The notes beneath the pieces were generated by a model. It was not told where the DNA came from. It ran no database searches and was given only the letters and a program-made list of their open reading frames with translations. A program made the position numbers and the translations under genes. DNA of 64,000 nucleotides from Candidatus Rifleibacteriota bacterium (GTDB taxonomy: Bacteria > Muiribacteriota > Ozemobacteria > Ozemobacterales > Ozemobacteraceae). Position 1 is the stretch's first letter, and each line of letters starts with the position of its first letter. Shown here piece by piece: positions 17,650-27,700 of this stretch. The DNA lies in the NCBI GenBank assembly GCA_012517355.1, contig JAAYVD010000057.1:1-64000 (forward strand), in the 5' to 3' direction.

Positions 17650-18990
17650 ATGCGGTACCAGGCCCGTCTTTCCCTGACCCTCTTCCTTGTCCTTGGGATC
17701 CTGTTCCTGACCGGATCGGCCGGGGCGGCCCCGCGGGCGGCCGGCGGGCATGAGATCATGCTGCAGGGGTTCGGCTGGAACAGCACCAACGGCGGCGTTC
17801 CCGGCCGATGGTACAAGCTGATCGGCGACCGGGCCAAGGACATGGCCGATCTCGGGGTGACGATGGTCTGGTTTCCCCCCGTCTCCCGTTCGGTCAGTCC
17901 GCAGGGCTACCTGCCTGGCGATTATTACGACGTGGGCACCCAGGGCAGCCCGACCTTCTACGGGGAACACGACCAGCTGGTGGCTGCGCTCAAGCGGCTC
18001 GACGAGGTCGGCGTCCTGGCCATCGCCGATATCGTGGTCAACCACCGCTGTGCCGGGAAGCAGGACCAGAACGGCATCTGGAACATCTACCAGTTCCCCT
18101 CGGGCAAGGCCCAGTGGGAACAATGGAGCATCTGCAGCGGCGAGTACGGCGGCACCGGGCGGTCCGACACCGGCGAGAACTACGCGGCCGCCCCCGACCT
18201 CGATCACACCAACGCCACCGTCCAGGCCGACATCATCGAATGGCTGAAGTGGCTGAAGGGCCTGGGGTTCGACGGCTGGCGCTACGACTTCTCGAAAGGC
18301 TACGGCGCCGAGTTCGCCGGGCTCTACGACAAGGGAACCGCCCCCTGCTTCTCGGTGGGCGAGATCTGGACCAACATGTCCTTCAACGGATCCTATCTGA
18401 ATCCCAACCAGGACGCCCACCGGCAGGTGCTGTGCGATTGGCTCGACAAGGCCGGCAAGACCGCCTCGGCGTTCGACTTCACCACCAAGGGCATCCTGCA
18501 GGTGGCGGTGCAGGGCGAGTTCTGGCGCCTGCGCGACGCGGCGGGAAAGCCGAGCGGCCTGATCGGCTGGTGGCCTGAACGCGCGGTCACCTTCCTCGAC
18601 AACCATGACACGGGCTCGCAGCAGGGTCACTGGCCCTTCCCCGGCGAGAAGATCATGCTGGGCTACGCCTACATCCTGACCCACCCCGGCACCCCCTGCC
18701 TGTTCTGGGAACACGTCTACGACTGGCAGTTGCGCGGCCAGATCAAGAAACTGATCGACATCCGCAAGCAATACGGGCTGCACCGCACCAGCAAGGTCGA
18801 GATCGTCAAGGCCGAGCAGAACCTGTACGCCGCCATCATCGACGGCAAGGTCGCCATGAAGCTGGGAGCGGCCGACTGGAGCCCCGATCCCTCCTTCACC
18901 CTGCTGACCTCGGGAAGCCAGTTCGCCGTCTGGGGAAAAGGGGCCGGCTCGCCCGGCGCCACCCGCCGGGGCAGTCCGACCCGCCGCTAA
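17650..18990 (+). CDS. Secreted plant-type alpha-amylase (GH13, subfamily 6-like)
   Basis: Endo-hydrolysis of alpha-1,4-glucans such as starch or glycogen outside the cytoplasm. The 446-residue protein starts with a signal peptide (about 1-28, ending GSAGAAPRA). All GH13 catalytic residues are present: region I IADIVVNHRC, nucleophile Asp213 in GWRYDFSKGY, acid/base Glu238 in VGEIW, and Asp320 in FLDNHDTGS. The compact size, the EIMLQGFGWNS start, the WFPPVSRSVSPQGYLPGDYY stretch and the HPGTPCLFWEHVYDW region are those of plant-type amylases, with a short all-beta C-terminal domain. The last 15 or so residues are an extra Gly/Ser/Arg tail. The ATG has a GGGAGG site six bases upstream. It stands alone, divergent from the histidine kinase. 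Confidence 0.93.
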   Translation: MRYQARLSLTLFLVLGILFLTGSAGAAPRAAGGHEIMLQGFGWNSTNGGVPGRWYKLIGDRAKDMADLGVTMVWFPPVSRSVSPQGYLPGDYYDVGTQGSPTFYGEHDQLVAALKRLDEVGVLAIADIVVNHRCAGKQDQNGIWNIYQFPSGKAQWEQWSICSGEYGGTGRSDTGENYAAAPDLDHTNATVQADIIEWLKWLKGLGFDGWRYDFSKGYGAEFAGLYDKGTAPCFSVGEIWTNMSFNGSYLNPNQDAHRQVLCDWLDKAGKTASAFDFTTKGILQVAVQGEFWRLRDAAGKPSGLIGWWPERAVTFLDNHDTGSQQGHWPFPGEKIMLGYAYILTHPGTPCLFWEHVYDWQLRGQIKKLIDIRKQYGLHRTSKVEIVKAEQNLYAAIIDGKVAMKLGAADWSPDPSFTLLTSGSQFAVWGKGAGSPGATRRGSPTRR

Positions 18991-19056
18991 GGTCCTCCGA
19001 GACCTCCCTCTCCTTCTTTTCCCCTCTCCTCAGGTACGTCCCGGGGGGGAGGTTGT

Positions 19057-20664
19057 TCAATCGCCCAGGTGCCGGAGGATCTGGTTGGGGGAACCCATCC
19101 CGTACAGGCCCAGGGTCATCCGCAAGCTCAGCTTCTGGCTGATCAGCAGCACCAGGAGCACCAGAAGGCCCACCCCGAGGGTGATCATCAGCCGCTTGCG
19201 GCCGACCTGGGGATCGTTCTGGACGGGAAACCACCGGTCGAGTTTCAACAGCAGCACCACCCCGAACGAGATGCCGCCGAACAGCATCCAGCGGAACCGC
19301 TCCATCTGGACCAGGATCCCGGCCAGGGCTTCGTCGGGCTGGCGCCCGGGGGTCACCAGCGCCGCCACCAGGTCGAGGGTGTGCGAGGACTCGTCGCGGA
19401 AGAGGTGACACAGGCCTACCGCCACCCCGGCGAAGGCCCAGGCGGCAAGGCGGGTCCGCCACGGTCGCTCGCGGCCCCCAACCACGGGGAGCCAGATGGC
19501 CAGCAACCCGACCATGGGCAGGTAGCGGACGTCGCCCCAGACGAGGCAGGCGATGAAGGCGGCCGAGGCCACGGCCCTGGCGAACGCTCCTTCCGATCGG
19601 CGGTGCCAGAGCACGAAGCCACAGGCCCCGATCAGGTAGACGTTGAACAGGGTTCCCCGGGTGACCATGGTGGCCATGGCCATGAGGACCACCGCCAGAG
19701 CCAGGGCCGCGATCAGGCCCCGCTCCCGTTGCGCTTCGGTCAGTCCGCCCGCCGTGAGGCTGCTTCCCGCCAAGCCGGCCGGGGCCGGCCCAGGAACCCC
19801 CTGCGCCTTGGTGGGAGGTCGGGTGATCTCGAGGGCCAGCAGGCGGATGGAGGGAAATCTGGAGCCGGCGGCCATTTCGACAAGATCCTCCAGGTCGGGT
19901 CCCATCACCTGCCGCAGAACGTGCATGCCCGATTCCTGGAGGGCGAGGCTGTCGGTGGCCATCATCGCCCGGAGGCGATTGGCCGCGGCCGGCCGGTCAT
20001 GCCGGAACAGGCCACGGATGGCCGCCGCCCGTACCCGGTGGTCGGGAGAATCGGCCAGGGCGGCGAAACGGTCCTTCAGGTCGGGGCGGTCGAGCTCGGC
20101 CAGGCCTTCGAGGGCGTTGGCCACCACCCGGAAATCCGAGTGGTCGAGCCAGGTCATCACCACCCCGGGAATGCGGGAGTCGGGCAGGCGGACGAGCCGC
20201 TTCAGCAAGAAGGAGATCTTGTACAGGTCGGTCTCCTGTTGCAGGAAATCGAGCAGGGGGTCGGCCAGGCCCGGGTCGCGGCTTTCGGTCAACCGCTCGA
20301 GGGCCTCGAATACCACGTAGCGGCTGCCCAGCCGGATCTTGCGCAGCAGCACATCCCGGGTCGGCAGCGGCTCGCCCGGCGCGGGCAGTTCCCCCGGCGC
20401 GGGTTTTTCCGGTTGCAGGGCCGGAAACGCCTCGACCAGGCGCTGCACGGCTTTCCGGGCGAAGAAGCGGGTTTCCGCCTCGGGGTCGAAGACCAGTGGC
20501 TGGAGAAGGGGCAGCAGGGCCCGGCCCTCCTCCTGGTCGACCCGTGACCGGAGGGCCAGGAATTCCAGCGCGCTTCGCCGGTCATCGGGACACCCTTCCT
20601 GCAGGATGGTCAGGATGGTTTCCCCCCACCGGCGGGGCGGGGCAACAGGGGTCGCATCAGGCAT
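19057..20664 (-). CDS. HEAT-repeat protein with C-terminal membrane domain
   Basis: A predicted 535-residue protein. The N-terminal 300 residues or so are helical repeats of HEAT type, for example RKIRLGSRYVVFEALERL, WLDHSDFRVVANALEGLAEL and DSPDHRVRAAAIRGLF. The remainder has several membrane helices (for example LIAALALAVVLMAMATMV and MITLGVGLLVLLVLLISQ), the last close to the C-terminus. HEAT repeats usually bind protein partners, so a membrane-bound scaffold is a fair guess; I do not recognise a specific family. The ATG at 20664 is chosen because the repeat region begins there; no clear ribosome-binding site precedes it, and the frame is open further only as a shadow of the C25 peptidase gene. 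It converges on the amylase gene. Confidence 0.7.
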   Translation of the reverse strand: MPDATPVAPPRRWGETILTILQEGCPDDRRSALEFLALRSRVDQEEGRALLPLLQPLVFDPEAETRFFARKAVQRLVEAFPALQPEKPAPGELPAPGEPLPTRDVLLRKIRLGSRYVVFEALERLTESRDPGLADPLLDFLQQETDLYKISFLLKRLVRLPDSRIPGVVMTWLDHSDFRVVANALEGLAELDRPDLKDRFAALADSPDHRVRAAAIRGLFRHDRPAAANRLRAMMATDSLALQESGMHVLRQVMGPDLEDLVEMAAGSRFPSIRLLALEITRPPTKAQGVPGPAPAGLAGSSLTAGGLTEAQRERGLIAALALAVVLMAMATMVTRGTLFNVYLIGACGFVLWHRRSEGAFARAVASAAFIACLVWGDVRYLPMVGLLAIWLPVVGGRERPWRTRLAAWAFAGVAVGLCHLFRDESSHTLDLVAALVTPGRQPDEALAGILVQMERFRWMLFGGISFGVVLLLKLDRWFPVQNDPQVGRKRLMITLGVGLLVLLVLLISQKLSLRMTLGLYGMGSPNQILRHLGD

Positions 20665-21132
20665 GGGAGGAAGGGTAGCACAATTCCGGCCCGGTGGCAC
20701 CGCCCCTTCCCAACCAGGATCTGCGGTGGGGGCAGACGGATGTGCCTTGGGAGGGCTTCCAGCAACCCGTCGCATCCGGTAGCGGCGGACCCCCGTGTTT
20801 GCCCTGCCAGGATGTTCCTCTCTGGTTCTCCCGGAACCATCGCGAATCCCCGGCCCCACTTTCTCCCGCCAGGGGTGGGGGCCCCTGCCCGGCCTGTGAA
20901 ACGCCGCTTCGCGCCACCATCCGTGGCGGCAAAAGGGAGAAATCCTGCCGATCTCGTTTCGAACGGAGAAAATCCGTCGCCTGGGCCGTCGGATTTCCGG
21001 CAGTTTCCCAGGGTGAGTGAGGAGCTTCCCTGCCGGAGAGAGGGTCTCCCTGATGGCATCGGAATTGCTTCGCCTTGCCCCACGGCATTCGTGTCGATGG
21101 GTGCCGATCGCCTCTCGGGGAGGGAACAAGGA
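20665..21132. other. Intergenic region between divergent HEAT and C25 genes
   Basis: This 468-base stretch has no convincing gene. It contains copy A of the dispersed hairpin repeat (20881-20966). A GGGAGG ribosome-binding site at its right end serves the C25 peptidase start at 21133. I found no convincing -35/-10 pair for either gene. Confidence 0.6.
20881..20966 (+). repeat. Dispersed hairpin repeat, copy A
   Basis: Contains the family core GAAAC, a GTTTCGCGCC-like arm (GCTTCGCGCC), then CCGTGGCGGCAAAAGGG and a degenerate CGATCTCGTTTCG tail. Its orientation is forward. It lies upstream of the C25 peptidase gene; copy B lies downstream of that gene in the opposite orientation. Confidence 0.6.
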
Positions 21133-23331
21133 ATGAAGAACTGGAAGATCGTCCTGGCGGGCCTGTTGCTGGCTTCCGTCACCGTCGGGGCCTGGGCGGA
21201 TTTTGCGACCCGGGTCGACCGCAGCTACAACACCGAGGTTTCGGTCACCTTTCCGGCGGTGCGGTTCGCCCCCGGCACGATCGACGGCAAGAAGGCGTTC
21301 GCCCTCGGGGCCGTCGGCTCTTCCCTCACCCAGGTCAAAGGGGAGCCGGAGTTGCCGTATCTGGCCGGGTTCATGATGGTTCCCCCCACCGGCCGGCCGG
21401 TGGTGGAGATCCTCGACCGCCAGTGCGAAACCCTCCAGCTCGACGCCGTGGTTCGGCCCAGCAAGGGCGCCCTGCCCCGCACCGTCGATCCGTCGACCGT
21501 TCCCTGGGTCTTCGGCAAGGCCTACCAGGACAACGCCTGGATTCCCGCCGATCGCGACCTGGTGAAGATAAGCGCCCCATTCATCTTTCGTGATGTGCGC
21601 GGGGTCAGGATGACGGTGGCCGCCGTCCAGTATCATCCCGGCACCAACCAGCTCCGTGTCTACAAATCCCTGCGGGCCCGCCTCACCTGCGGCGGCTCGG
21701 GGTCCAACCCGTTCCGCGGCCGGGCCCGGATCGACCGGCTGTTCGAGCCGATGTACCAGCGGTTCTTCCGGAACTTCAAGCCCATGGCCCAGCGCCTGCC
21801 CCGCCTGGGCGAGAACGGCCGCCTGCTGATCATCGCTGCCGACGAGCTGTACGAGCCGGTTCTTCCCCTCCTGGTCTGGAAGCTGAAGTGCGGCATCGAG
21901 ACCAAGGCGGTCAAGCTGTCCGAAATCGGCGGGGCGACCCCCGAGGCGATCAAGGGCTTCCTGCAGGCCGAATACAACGGCAAGGGGTTCACCCACGTCA
22001 TCCTGGTCGGTGATGCCGCCCAGGTGCCCACCAACAAGGGCGAGAACGAGAAGGCCGATTCCGACCCCTGCTACGTGAAACTGGCCGGCGACGACCATGT
22101 TCCCGATGCGATCATCAGCCGGCTCTCGGCCACGAAGCCCGAGGAAGTGGCCTACCAGGTGGCCAAGTTCATCAATTACGAGCAGTTCCCCAGCGAGGGC
22201 GAAGAGGCCGACTGGTATACCCGCGCCATGGGCATCGCCAGCGGGGAAGGAACCCCCACCGACTACGACCGCATGAACGACCTGCGCGATGCCCTGCTGC
22301 AGGCCGGTCGGTTCTCTGCCATCGACATGATCTATGACGGGAAGCCTTCCTATGGCGGTGGCAGTGGCGGTGGCGGCGGGTATCCTCCCGACATGCCCGG
22401 CGGTCCCTGGGGCCCCTGGGGCGGCCCGTTCGGCGGGTTCGGCGGCATTCCCAACATTCCGATGATGCAGCTCGCCGGCGATCGGCCGGCCAGCGACACC
22501 CCGGTCACCGAGCCGGCCGCTCCCACGGCCAGCCCCACCGCCCCGACCGCCCCCAGCCATCCGGTTCCCACCGGCAAGGCCAGCAAGGCAGACGTCGCCA
22601 AGGGCGTCAACGAAGGCCGGGCCCTGATCAACTACATCGGCCATGGCAGCAAGGACGCCTGGGTCACCACCGGGTTCGGCACGGCCGACTGCCGCGCCCT
22701 CACGAACAAGTGGAAGCTTCCCTTCATCATCAGCGTCGCCTGCGTCAACGGCAACTTCGTCTCCGGGCCCGACTGCTTCGCCGAGGCCTGGATGAAGGCC
22801 GGCGACATCGAGAACCCCGCCGGGGCGGTGGGCATCTTCGGATCGACCACCAACCAGGACTGGGTGCCTCCCTGTGACGTGCAGAAGGAGATCAACCTCA
22901 ACTACCTGATCAACGACACCTACAAGACGGCCGGCGCCCTGATGATGAACGGCATCCTGAAGGGGCTCGAACAGCACGGCACCGAAGCCAAGAGCGCCGG
23001 CGTGAAGATGGCCGAGCAGTGGCACTGGTTCGGTGACGGCACCACCCTGGTGCGCACCCGCCGGCCGGTGACCGCCAAGATCGATGCCCGGCCCACCGGC
23101 AACGAGACCGAATCGCAGGCCGACTTCACCGTGTTGACCACCGATGGCAAGCCGGTCGCCGATGCCCACGTCACCTTCTACTCGGATAAATTCGACCTCT
23201 GGGTCACCGGCCGCACCAGCCCCGAAGGCAAGGTCAGCCTGAAGATCCCCGCCCCGAAGGGAACCGCCGGCTTCTACACCGTCATCGGCTCCAACCTGGT
23301 GCCCGTCGTCGACGAGAAGATCGCCTTCTGA
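21133..23331 (+). CDS. Secreted C25-family (gingipain-like) cysteine peptidase
   Basis: A 732-residue protein with signal peptide MKNWKIVLAGLLLASVTVGA (cleavage near WA-D). It has the C25 propeptide-like N-terminus (PELPYLAGFMMVPPTGRP, ending in the typical LLIIAADELYEPVLPLLVWK). The catalytic subdomain carries His504 in NYIGHGS and Cys537 in ISVACVNGNF, the expected dyad. A Gly/Pro-rich insertion at about 407-443 and a Pro/Ala/Thr linker to about 480 interrupt the catalytic domain just before the His. The C-terminal 80 residues form an Ig-like domain (ADFTVLTTDGKPVADAHVTF). C25 enzymes are often secreted in a type IX or other dedicated route; no sorting domain is recognised here. The ATG has GGGAGG upstream. 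A large hairpin (repeat copy B) follows the stop. Confidence 0.9.
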   Translation: MKNWKIVLAGLLLASVTVGAWADFATRVDRSYNTEVSVTFPAVRFAPGTIDGKKAFALGAVGSSLTQVKGEPELPYLAGFMMVPPTGRPVVEILDRQCETLQLDAVVRPSKGALPRTVDPSTVPWVFGKAYQDNAWIPADRDLVKISAPFIFRDVRGVRMTVAAVQYHPGTNQLRVYKSLRARLTCGGSGSNPFRGRARIDRLFEPMYQRFFRNFKPMAQRLPRLGENGRLLIIAADELYEPVLPLLVWKLKCGIETKAVKLSEIGGATPEAIKGFLQAEYNGKGFTHVILVGDAAQVPTNKGENEKADSDPCYVKLAGDDHVPDAIISRLSATKPEEVAYQVAKFINYEQFPSEGEEADWYTRAMGIASGEGTPTDYDRMNDLRDALLQAGRFSAIDMIYDGKPSYGGGSGGGGGYPPDMPGGPWGPWGGPFGGFGGIPNIPMMQLAGDRPASDTPVTEPAAPTASPTAPTAPSHPVPTGKASKADVAKGVNEGRALINYIGHGSKDAWVTTGFGTADCRALTNKWKLPFIISVACVNGNFVSGPDCFAEAWMKAGDIENPAGAVGIFGSTTNQDWVPPCDVQKEINLNYLINDTYKTAGALMMNGILKGLEQHGTEAKSAGVKMAEQWHWFGDGTTLVRTRRPVTAKIDARPTGNETESQADFTVLTTDGKPVADAHVTFYSDKFDLWVTGRTSPEGKVSLKIPAPKGTAGFYTVIGSNLVPVVDEKIAF

Positions 23332-23334
23332 CCT

Positions 23335-23430
23335 CCGACCCGACCGACACGAGGCCGGCCATATCCCTTTGCCGCCGCGGCGGGCGGCGCGAAACACCCG
23401 TTTCGCGCCTCGCAAAGGGACCGACCTGCT
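23335..23430 (-). repeat. Dispersed hairpin repeat, copy B (possible terminator)
   Basis: This is the best-formed copy. Inner arms GGCGCGAAAC (23386-23395) and GTTTCGCGCC (23400-23409) pair perfectly over a 4-base loop. Outer arms CCCTTTGC (23365-23372) and GCAAAGGG (23412-23419) also pair. The flank GACCGACACGAGGCCGGCC is shared with other copies. It starts a few bases after the C25 stop, so it may end that transcript. Confidence 0.75.
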
Positions 23431-23564
23431 GACGGCCCGCACCCTCCGACGCGGGCCGTTTCCACTGTCGAACCTGCTTTGGAGGCATCGGACGGGGAAA
23501 GGGCCAGGCCTTGCGCCCGGTGGGCATGGCCTGCTATGGTGAAGACCTGGAGGGAACGACCACC

Positions 23565-24548
23565 ATGCCCGATGCGCCGGCCCGGCCACACGATGCCCTG
23601 CCCACCGTTTTCCGCGAGGTTCTCGAACGCGAGGCCCAGGCCATCCTGGACGCGGCCCGCCGTCTCGACCAACGCCTGCTGACCGCCGTCGATTTGATCC
23701 TGACCGCTCCCGGCCGCCTGATCGTGTCGGGCATCGGCAAGTCGGGCCTGGTCGGCAAGAAGATCTCGGCCACCCTGTCGAGCACGGGCACCCCCAGCTT
23801 CTTCCTGCATCCCACCGAGGCCCTCCACGGCGACCTCGGCATGGTGACCGAACAGGATGTGGTGCTGATGCTCTCGAACTCAGGCGAGACCGAGGAGATC
23901 GTCAAGCTGATCCCCTTCCTGCGCCGGATCGGCACCCGCCTGGTGGCCATGGTGGGCAACCCCGCCTCCACCATGGCCCGCATGGCCGACGTTGTCCTCG
24001 ATACCTCCGTCGAACGCGAGGCCTGCCCGCTGAACCTGGCCCCGACCAGTTCGACCACCGTGACCATGGCCATGGGCGACGCCCTCGCCATCGCCCTGCT
24101 CGAGGCGCGCGGGTTCAAGGAGAAGGACTTCGCCCGCCTGCACCCCTCTGGCAGCCTCGGCCGCCGGTTCCTCACCGTCGGCGACCTCATGCACCGGGAT
24201 GAACGCATCCCCGTCGCCGCGCCTGACCTGCCCCTCAAGGAGGGGATCATCCGCATGTCGCAGGGCGGCTTCGGCGCCCTGGTGATCGTCGGTCCCGAGG
24301 GCCGCCTGCTGGGCATCCTCACCGACGGCGACCTGCGCCGGTTCTTCGAACGCACCGACGGCGACCTGCGCAAGACCCTCAGCGAGGTCATGGTGCGCAA
24401 CCCGCGCCGCATCACGGCCGACCGCCTGGCCATGGAGGCCCTCAAGATCATGGAGGAAAAGGCGATCACCTCGCTGGTGGTGGTCGACGGCGAACGGGTG
24501 GCGGGCTTCCTCCACTTGCACGACATCCTGCGTTCCCGCCTGGTCTGA
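23565..24548 (+). CDS. kdsD: D-arabinose 5-phosphate isomerase (SIS plus two CBS domains)
   Basis: Interconverts ribulose 5-phosphate and arabinose 5-phosphate, the first step toward Kdo for lipopolysaccharide, in the cytoplasm. The 327-residue product has the sugar-isomerase (SIS) domain at about 25-170, with VSGIGKSGLVGKKISATLSS, SNSGETEEIV and LNLAPTSSTT, the motifs of KdsD/KpsF. GSLGRRFLTVGDLMH and two CBS domains follow (about 205-325), as in full-length KdsD. I start at the ATG at 23565, which has GGAGGG upstream and begins at the family N-terminus; an in-frame start at 23511 would add 18 unrelated residues. The gene stands alone. It supports a Kdo-containing outer membrane. Confidence 0.93.
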   Translation: MPDAPARPHDALPTVFREVLEREAQAILDAARRLDQRLLTAVDLILTAPGRLIVSGIGKSGLVGKKISATLSSTGTPSFFLHPTEALHGDLGMVTEQDVVLMLSNSGETEEIVKLIPFLRRIGTRLVAMVGNPASTMARMADVVLDTSVEREACPLNLAPTSSTTVTMAMGDALAIALLEARGFKEKDFARLHPSGSLGRRFLTVGDLMHRDERIPVAAPDLPLKEGIIRMSQGGFGALVIVGPEGRLLGILTDGDLRRFFERTDGDLRKTLSEVMVRNPRRITADRLAMEALKIMEEKAITSLVVVDGERVAGFLHLHDILRSRLV

Positions 24549-24705
24549 AGACGGTTTCCGCCCCGTGTGGTTGGATCCCGCAGGGGGCGCCCGCCTTCCC
24601 CGGGGCTCGCCCTCGCGAAGAGCGGAACGGTCATGGCGCGCCCCCCTCTGTATCGGCAAGAGGCCTTCTGGCCACGTGCCGGTCGGATCGCCGCCTTCCG
24701 GAAAC

Positions 24706-24735
24706 AAGGAAACCCGCCGGATGGCGGGTTTCCTT
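24706..24735. terminator. Strong bidirectional hairpin between kdsD and the giant exported gene
   Basis: AAGGAAACCCGCC (24706-24718) pairs perfectly with GGCGGGTTTCCTT (24723-24735) over a 4-base loop. The paired A/T ends give short U-runs in either direction. It lies between the convergent kdsD and the 1385-residue protein gene. Confidence 0.75.
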
Positions 24736-24758
24736 CGGGAACGGTCTGAGAAGGAGGG

Positions 24759-27700
24759 CTATTTGCGGTTGCTTTCCCGGTCGAGGACACGGATGGTCAT
24801 GGTGGTGGGCACCACGACGAGGCCGAATTCCAGTTTCCGGTTGTTGGCATTGTCGCTCCGGGCCAGGTTGAGGGCGGTATCCTTGACCTCCGCGGTGATC
24901 CTGTACACGCCGGGCTGCCGGAACAGGGTGCGGACCGTGTAGTTCTCGGAAAGGCCGGCATTCAGGGTGACCTCGGTCATGCCGTCCTTGAAATACAGGC
25001 TGCCGGAATCAGGCCCCTTGAGGGTGAAGCGGGGGGCGACCGCGGTGGCCGTGGCCACCGCGATGTTGTCGAGCCACCGCAGCTGCAGGATGGTTTCGAC
25101 CTCGTTGTCGATCAGTTGCGGGTGCTGCGCCGCGAAAACGCCCAGGTCGGTGATGGCGGGGGGCGGGAACCCGAGGAGCGTGGGGGCGTAGATGGTGAAC
25201 CCGGACGAGAAGACGCCCGTCGAGTCTGGTTTCCAGGTCTCGGTGTTCCCCAGCATGTTGTAACAGCCGTGGATGCTTTCGCTGGCGAGGTTGGGATCGG
25301 AGAAGGCGCTGATGTCGAACGGGACCGCCTCGGTCAGGTTGCTCTTCATGTCGGTCACCAGCAGGTAGAGGACCGGCCGCTTGTTGTCGAGAACCTCGAT
25401 GTTGCCCACCATCACCCGGTTGTCGCGCAGGCCCGAGGCGTCCTGGGCGGAGACGGCGATGCCGTACCCGGCATGGGGGGAGGGGATGCCGCCGGCGTTG
25501 TCATACCCCGGGGCGTTGTTGGCGAAGTTCAGGGGCAGGCGGGTGGGATGCTCGTACTTGTCGGCGGGGGTGGAGCTGAAATCGGCCCGGCTGAAATGTC
25601 GCAGCGAGGAGATGTCCAGGGAATAGGCGACCTCGCTGAACAACGACCCGGCGGGGACGGTGGGGAAGGAGCGGCTGACCTTGAACAGGGTGTCGGTGGT
25701 GCCGTTGGCCAGGAGGTCCTGGCCAGGGGCGGAGTACCACAGCACCTTGGCGGCATCGTCGGCGGCCACGGAACCCACCGGATTGCCGGCCTGGACGTTG
25801 GCCTTGATCTGCGCTGCCGTCAGGCCCGTATCGGAGGCCAGGGCGGGGAGGGTGGACAGGGGCACCAGCACCTTGCCCGCGCCGGTCTCGTACTGGAAGC
25901 TCCCCATCTGCTTGGCCTTGGAGTGCCGGGAGATACCGGTGATGGGGCAGGTCGGGGTGGCGTTGCCGAAGGGGTTGTTGTCCCTGACCACCACCTGCAA
26001 CGTGGTGGGATTGCCCGTGACGGAGGAGAGGGTGTCACCCGTCCGGCCCTGCAGGGTCAGGTTCGGCAGGGCGGCGCCGTTGATGGAAACGATCTGGGGC
26101 GGGGTCTGGTCACGCACCAGCAGGGTCACGTTCGCGGAATAGCTGGCGACGTCGGTCTTGGTGAAGATTCCCAGAGGGTTCCCCTGGCTGTCGTAGGCCT
26201 TGTAGTCGTATTCCCACCGGCGCGAGGCGAAGCAGCTGAGCTGGGCCAGCACGGGATCGGTGGGGAAGGGAAGCCCGAACTGGACCTTGGTCGCCGTGTC
26301 GAGCGAGGTCGAATTGGTGGCGACGGTGATCGCGTAGGCATTGTTTCCCGGCAAAGTGACCGAGTAGGACCAGTCGTACGAGGCCTCCGGATCACGCCAG
26401 CGGACCGCCCCGACCTTGTTGCTGTCGGAGACGGTCGGCAGGTTGAACAGCGCGGCCTCTTCCTTCAGTTTCCAGTGGTACTGCACCTGTTCGTCGATGG
26501 CGAAATACTTGTAGGAACCGGCCACCGAGGGATCCTGGAAGACGGTGGCGGTGGCCAGTTTGCACTGGATGTCGGTGGGCTTGCCCAGGAAGATGGGGGG
26601 TTGCACGTTGACCCGCAGGATGGTCACGGCGGTGTCGGCCGGAACGGTCTTGAACCCCGCCGGTTGCGAGGCCACGAGGCTGGCCGGCCACGGGGCTGGA
26701 TTGGCCATGTCGAACCCGACCAGCACGGAAGGCTTGTCCAGGACGGTGGAGCCGAACGGCAGGGCGTTGTAGTTGTACCACTTGAACTTGGCCCGGCACA
26801 TGATCTGGTAGACGCCGGCGGTGAAGTACCGGCCGATGTCCGGGCTGACGGCGAAGGCCGGGCTGGAGCCCGACCCCGATTTCGCCACGAGGGGCGCCGG
26901 GGTCAGCACCTTCCCGTAGGCGTCCTGGATCTGGTAGATGGCCCACTCGTACACGACGTGGTCGGACAGGAGGGAGCTGACGTAGGACCCCGCCTTGGAC
27001 ACGGTGGCGACGAAGTAGCCGAGGGTGCCGTTGCCGTTGGTGTCGGTGACGTTGTTTTTGTTGTTGGCGTTCCAGTCGTCGCGCTCCCACCGGGGGGCGT
27101 TCTCGACGCGGAAGGTGTAATACCCCTGCGGCACGTCGGTGGTGATGTCGTTGACGGGGCCGACGATATCGACCACCGAGGAGGCGCCACCGGGGTCAGG
27201 CGGCGCCGCGACGTTGATGACACCGAGTTGCACGCGGGTGGGCAACGCCACCGAGGGGGTGGGGTCCTTGGCCGGGAGGGTGTCGATCCAGTGCCAGTCG
27301 GCGGTGGGGACGACCGCCACGTAGTTGGTGCGGGTGAGGGCGAGGTAGGACCGCCCGTCGGACAGGGTCATGGGAACCCAGAAGAACTGCTCCCACTTGT
27401 TGTTGCCCAAAAACACGCCGTTGACCAGCTTGCCGGCGGTGGCCCCGTTTGGCAGCTGATAGACGCTCTTGGTGACCTTCTGGTTGAAGACCAGGCGGCC
27501 TTTGGCCACCCCGGTATCGGGAGAGACGGCGGTCCAGGCGATGGTGGCCACGTCGGCAGGGGAGAAACCGGTGGCATTGGGCGGGAAATAGGCGGTCTTG
27601 CCGTAGAACAGGTCCCCGTTCCCATCGGCTTTGATATCGTCGATGCCGGTTCCCAGATCGATGCTGCGGTAGAACGAGGTCGAGCCTTCGCTGCCGTCGC

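Noticed and set aside
19057-23589. A 1510-codon open frame on the minus strand
   Set aside because: Only its last 535 codons look like a protein. The rest is the antisense of the C25 peptidase gene, kept open by GC-rich codon bias.
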